A stretch of 25,820 nucleotides of DNA, from assembly GCA_009785875.1 (NCBI GenBank), contig WQUF01000194.1, positions 1-25,820 of the forward strand, read 5' to 3'. This document shows positions 23,257 to 25,820 of this stretch, in pieces. The first letter of the stretch is position 1. The number at the start of each line of letters is the position of its first letter. The position numbers were made by a program, and so were the translations under genes. The notes below the pieces were generated by a model. That model saw only the letters and a program-made list of their open reading frames with translations, searched no databases and had not been told where the DNA came from. The DNA comes from Oscillospiraceae bacterium (lineage in GTDB: Bacteria > Bacillota > Clostridia > Clostridiales > Clostridiaceae).

Positions 23257-23269
23257 TGAGGTAGAAACT

Positions 23270-23485
23270 ATGGCAATAATAGTAAACATAGATGTTATGA
23301 TGGCAAAGAGAAAGATGAAGCTGCAGGATCTTGCTAAAGAAATCGGGATAACCCAAGCAAACCTTTCTATATTAAAGACTAATAAAGCAAAGGCAGTAAG
23401 ATTTTCTACATTGGAAGATATTTGTAGAGTTTTAAAATGCCAGCCTGGGGATATTTTAGAATATGTTGAGGATGATCAAGACTAA
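23270..23485 (+). CDS. XRE/YozG-like HTH transcriptional regulator
   Basis: 71 residues, essentially a single Cro/C1-type HTH: MMAKRKMKLQDLAKEIGI (helix 1-2), TQANLSILKTNKAKAVRF (recognition region) and STLEDICRVLKCQPGDILEY, the standard ending of this group. GAGGT lies 9 nt before ATG 23270. Such regulators are usually co-transcribed with DUF2975 and may control that operon; membrane sequestration by the partner is speculative. Confidence 0.9.
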   Translation: MAIIVNIDVMMAKRKMKLQDLAKEIGITQANLSILKTNKAKAVRFSTLEDICRVLKCQPGDILEYVEDDQD

Positions 23486-23557
23486 TTTTTTTGAGAGGGA
23501 TAACACTTCTGATCTTTTACTTTATTCTAATCAATAAAATAAAATGTGTTAATTAAA

Positions 23558-23580
23558 AGGCCGAATTTAAAATTCAGCCT
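23558..23580. terminator. Hairpin between the HTH regulator and NADH oxidase genes
   Basis: AGGC/GCCT and GAATT/AATTC pair around a 3-nt loop with one C-A mismatch. The minus strand continues TTTTAATT and the plus strand TCTATTTTATT, so it can serve both convergent genes. Confidence 0.6.
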
Positions 23581-23585
23581 CTATT

Positions 23586-24920
23586 TTATTTAGCACTTAA
23601 AGCTGCCATAGTTATGTAATTATATGGTTTATTGAAATGTGGTAAAAAGAAGATATCTAATAACTTTAATTTATCTATTGTTACCTTTTCTTGTATTGCT
23701 AGCGAAAACATGTGATTACCCATGTGCATATCATATTTTGATGCCATCTGCACACCTAAAATTACCCTCGTTTTCTTATCAAACACTATTCTTATTTTAA
23801 CCTTTTCATTACTTGTTTCTATAAATTCTGGTTTCTGATAATCCTCATAGTCAACGCAATCTACATCTAAGCCAAGATTCTTAGCTCTTTGCATGGATAT
23901 TCCAGTAGATACCATCATAAAATCAAATATACAAATGCCATTTGAGCCTTGAACTCCAATGCTTTCAAGTGGTATATCTATTGCATTATATGCTGCAATA
24001 ATTCCACTCCTAACAGCATTAGAAGCAAGAGCGATATAGCCAATACTATCGATAGAATTATCATAAACTGTAGCACAGTCCCCGATTGCATAAACGTTCT
24101 TTTGGCTCGTTTCTTGATTTCTATTGACAAGGTAAGCACCATTTCTAAACAGTTCTAATTTGTCTTTACCAAGTTCATTATTTGGCCTAAACCCAATGCA
24201 TAAAACAACAAGATCAGCTGGATATTCATTTTTATCAGTCACAACAGTCTTGACTTTTTTATCTCCTTTTATTTCAATAAGTCTTTCCCCATAAGAAAGA
24301 TTGATGCCATGTTCTTTTAAGTTTTTATCCATTTCGCTTGAAAAAGGTAGATCATAATAATTTGAAAGGCAGGTACTTGCGACATCGATCATAGTCACAT
24401 TCTTATCATGCCTCTTAAACGCCTCAGCAAGTTCCACCCCAATATAACCAGCACCAATTACAATTATATTATTTAGTTCAGGATTTTTTAATTTTTCTAT
24501 GACATCTTCTGCATTTTGATATAACTTAACTAATTGAACATTCTCTAAATCCTTACCAGGTACATTAGGTATGATTGGAAGGGATCCAGTTGCTAAAATC
24601 AATTTGTCATAACTTTCAAGTTTTTTTTCACCATCTTTTAAAGTTACAAAGACCTTTTTATTATCAAAATCGATTTTATCAACTTTAGATTCCATGTTCA
24701 CTTTAGCACCAGCATCCTCAAGAAGTTCTTTATTTGAATAAAAAAGACCTTCTGCACCTTTTATTTGATTTCCAATCCAAAGAGCCATTCCACAACCCAA
24801 AAAGCTTATGTTGGAATTAGCATCAAAAACTACTACTTCGTTTTCCTTTCCATTTGCTAAAATAGTGTTAATAGCAGCAGTACCTGCATGATTAGCACCT
24901 ATTACAATAATCTTGCTCAT
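23586..24920 (-). CDS. nox: Water-forming NADH oxidase (CoA-disulfide-reductase-like flavoprotein)
   Basis: 444 residues of the class with a single redox Cys. The FAD site is VIGANHAGTAA (6-16) with His11. Cys43 in FLGCGMALWIG is the Cys-sulfenic acid position of NADH oxidase/peroxidase and CoADR. NAD(H) binds at VIGAGYIGVELAE (154-166), and the second FAD motif is YAIGDCATVYD (278-287). These enzymes reduce O2 to water with NADH and protect anaerobes from oxygen; NADH peroxidase and CoADR share the fold and cannot be excluded. ATG 24920 is chosen because AGGGGA lies 7 nt upstream and the family starts with MSKIIVIGAN; the longer open frame to 24953 has no ribosome site. It has its own promoter and ends at a hairpin. 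Confidence 0.88.
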   Translation of the reverse strand: MSKIIVIGANHAGTAAINTILANGKENEVVVFDANSNISFLGCGMALWIGNQIKGAEGLFYSNKELLEDAGAKVNMESKVDKIDFDNKKVFVTLKDGEKKLESYDKLILATGSLPIIPNVPGKDLENVQLVKLYQNAEDVIEKLKNPELNNIIVIGAGYIGVELAEAFKRHDKNVTMIDVASTCLSNYYDLPFSSEMDKNLKEHGINLSYGERLIEIKGDKKVKTVVTDKNEYPADLVVLCIGFRPNNELGKDKLELFRNGAYLVNRNQETSQKNVYAIGDCATVYDNSIDSIGYIALASNAVRSGIIAAYNAIDIPLESIGVQGSNGICIFDFMMVSTGISMQRAKNLGLDVDCVDYEDYQKPEFIETSNEKVKIRIVFDKKTRVILGVQMASKYDMHMGNHMFSLAIQEKVTIDKLKLLDIFFLPHFNKPYNYITMAALSAK

Positions 24921-24952
24921 GAAAATTCCCCTTTCAATAGAACTATATAACA

Positions 24953-24981
24953 AATATACTATTAAAAGAGATTTATGTAAA
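24953..24981 (-). promoter_or_regulatory. Promoter of the NADH oxidase gene
   Basis: On the minus strand TTTACA (24976-24981), 17 bp and TATATT (24953-24958), 33 bp before ATG 24920. Confidence 0.55.
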
Positions 24982-25005
24982 TATTATTTGTTAAATTATT
25001 AATAA

Positions 25006-25034
25006 TCTACTTGACAAAATAAGTAGAGTTTTTT
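25006..25034 (+). terminator. Terminator-like hairpin without an upstream gene
   Basis: TCTACTT/AAGTAGA with an 8-nt loop, followed on the plus strand by AGTTTTTT. No plus-strand gene ends here. It lies between the mgtA-type gene and the NADH oxidase promoter and may stop antisense transcripts or be fortuitous. Confidence 0.4.
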
Positions 25035-25035
25035 A

Positions 25036-25078
25036 TAAAAAATAGTACCTTTTATTTTATGTTTAAAAGGTACCTATT
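25036..25078 (-). terminator. Terminator of the Mg2+ ATPase gene
   Basis: AATAGGTACCTTTT pairs with AAAAGGTACTATT with a one-base bulge (25041-25053 with 25065-25078) and is followed on the minus strand by TTTTTTATAAA. It starts 23 nt after the stop codon. Confidence 0.75.
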
Positions 25079-25100
25079 GTGCATTAAATTCAATTTTTTA

Positions 25101-25820
25101 TTAAAGCAGCTCGCCATATCTTCTTATAAAAAGTTTTTTTACCACAGTAGCAAGTATCATATAACACAATATTATTGCAATAAGGCATGGGAAATAATAT
25201 AAAGGCATTTTCAGCATACCAATTAAATCTCCTAAAGGTGTATATGGTATTACTGTACCTACACAAATTCCTATAGTAGTTAGAAGTATAACTTGCCAAG
25301 ACGCTCTGCTCTGTATAAATGGCAGTTTAGGAGTCCTTATCATATGAATTACAAGGGTTTGAGACCAAAGAGATTCTACAAACCACCCTGCATTGAAAAG
25401 CATCATAAATAAACCTTGAGTATCACTGGGTAAAGTCTTATATGCCCCACCAAATACTATTTGACCTATGAAAAAGTACATCAAAATATAAGTTACAATA
25501 TCAAATACTGAACTTGTAGGTCCTATCCAGACCATAAATCGCGTAATCGAAGATGCATCCCATTTTCTTGGCTTTTTTAAATAATCTATATCTACATTGT
25601 CCCAAGGTATTGTAATGCAAGAAATATCATAAATCAAATTGAGTATCAATATTTGAATAGGAAGCATTGGTAAAAATGGCAAAAATGCAGAGGCAGCTAA
25701 TACAGAAAGCATGTTACCAAAATTTGAACTTGCAGTCATTTTAATATACTTTATTATATTTGCGTAAATCTTTCTACCTTCTACAATTCCTTCTTCAAGG
25801 ACCATTAAATCCTTTTCCAT
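25101..25820 (-). CDS. mgtA: 3' end of a Mg2+-importing P-type ATPase (P3B, MgtA type)
   Basis: The last 239 residues of a ~850-900-residue pump; the frame is still open at the window edge, where an internal Met codon happens to lie. The part seen starts just after the hinge region with LEEGIVEGRKIYANIIKYIK, then TASSNFGNMLSVL and the last six membrane segments, including LPMLPIQILILNLIYDIS and the P3B-specific NVDIDYLKKPRKWDA. AGWFVESLWSQTLVIHMIRT is also typical. The phosphorylation motif DKTGT lies outside. MgtA-type pumps import Mg2+ and are often induced by Mg2+ limitation. Together with the CNNM protein at 11.9-13.1 kb it is the second Mg-related gene of the window, but the two are not linked. 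Confidence 0.92.
   Translation of the reverse strand: MEKDLMVLEEGIVEGRKIYANIIKYIKMTASSNFGNMLSVLAASAFLPFLPMLPIQILILNLIYDISCITIPWDNVDIDYLKKPRKWDASSITRFMVWIGPTSSVFDIVTYILMYFFIGQIVFGGAYKTLPSDTQGLFMMLFNAGWFVESLWSQTLVIHMIRTPKLPFIQSRASWQVILLTTIGICVGTVIPYTPLGDLIGMLKMPLYYFPCLIAIILCYMILATVVKKLFIRRYGELL

Overview
The window looks like chromosomal DNA of an AT-rich, spore-forming, anaerobic Bacillota (Clostridia/Tissierellia type). The signs are strong AGGAGG ribosome sites, many hairpin/U-tract terminators, a SAM-I riboswitch before metK, CotF-type spore coat genes, a water-forming NADH oxidase and the DUF1659/DUF2922 pair. There is no rRNA, CRISPR array, integrase or transposase. The genus cannot be fixed from sequence alone.

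Layout. 1-3.2 kb: the end of an unknown gene, then a GH29 alpha-L-fucosidase and a class-3-like aldehyde dehydrogenase, probably one operon. 3.3-4.75 kb: an OLD-like AAA/ABC-type ATPase followed by a 27-codon stub of what looks like its TOPRIM partner, i.e. a decayed two-gene module of the kind used in phage defence. 4.77-8.95 kb (minus): an APH-type phosphotransferase, a second phosphotransferase broken by an internal deletion, a DUF697-type GTPase and an AAA_14/DUF4143 ATPase. By eye the outer two genes are richer in GC than their surroundings. 9.3-11.2 kb (minus): an orphan ParB-like DNA-binding protein and the DUF1659/DUF2922 pair. 11.35-11.85 kb (plus): two small spore coat proteins. 11.85-14.7 kb (minus): a CNNM/HlyC-type membrane protein, metK with its S-box leader, and tRNA-Tyr and tRNA-Thr behind one good promoter. 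14.8-15.8 kb (minus): a two-TM protein with an extracytoplasmic sensor-like domain overlapping a holin. 16.0-21.3 kb (plus): two subtilisin-family (S8) proteases, the second with a C-terminal leucine-rich repeat domain, then a secreted serpin. 21.5-22.5 kb (minus): a phage-type N-acetylmuramoyl-L-alanine amidase. 22.8-23.5 kb (plus): DUF2975 membrane protein and a YozG-like HTH regulator. 23.6-25.8 kb (minus): water-forming NADH oxidase and the 3' end of an mgtA-type Mg2+ P-type ATPase that runs off the window.

The most striking stretch is 14.8-22.5 kb: holin, membrane sensor-like protein, two secreted proteases, a serpin whose reactive loop has a hydrophobic P1 residue suited to subtilisins, and a leaderless endolysin-type amidase. 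My inference, not shown by the sequence, is a lysis/export-and-proteolysis island in which the serpin protects against or controls the proteases. The second point of interest is the decayed ATPase/TOPRIM module at 3.3-4.75 kb.
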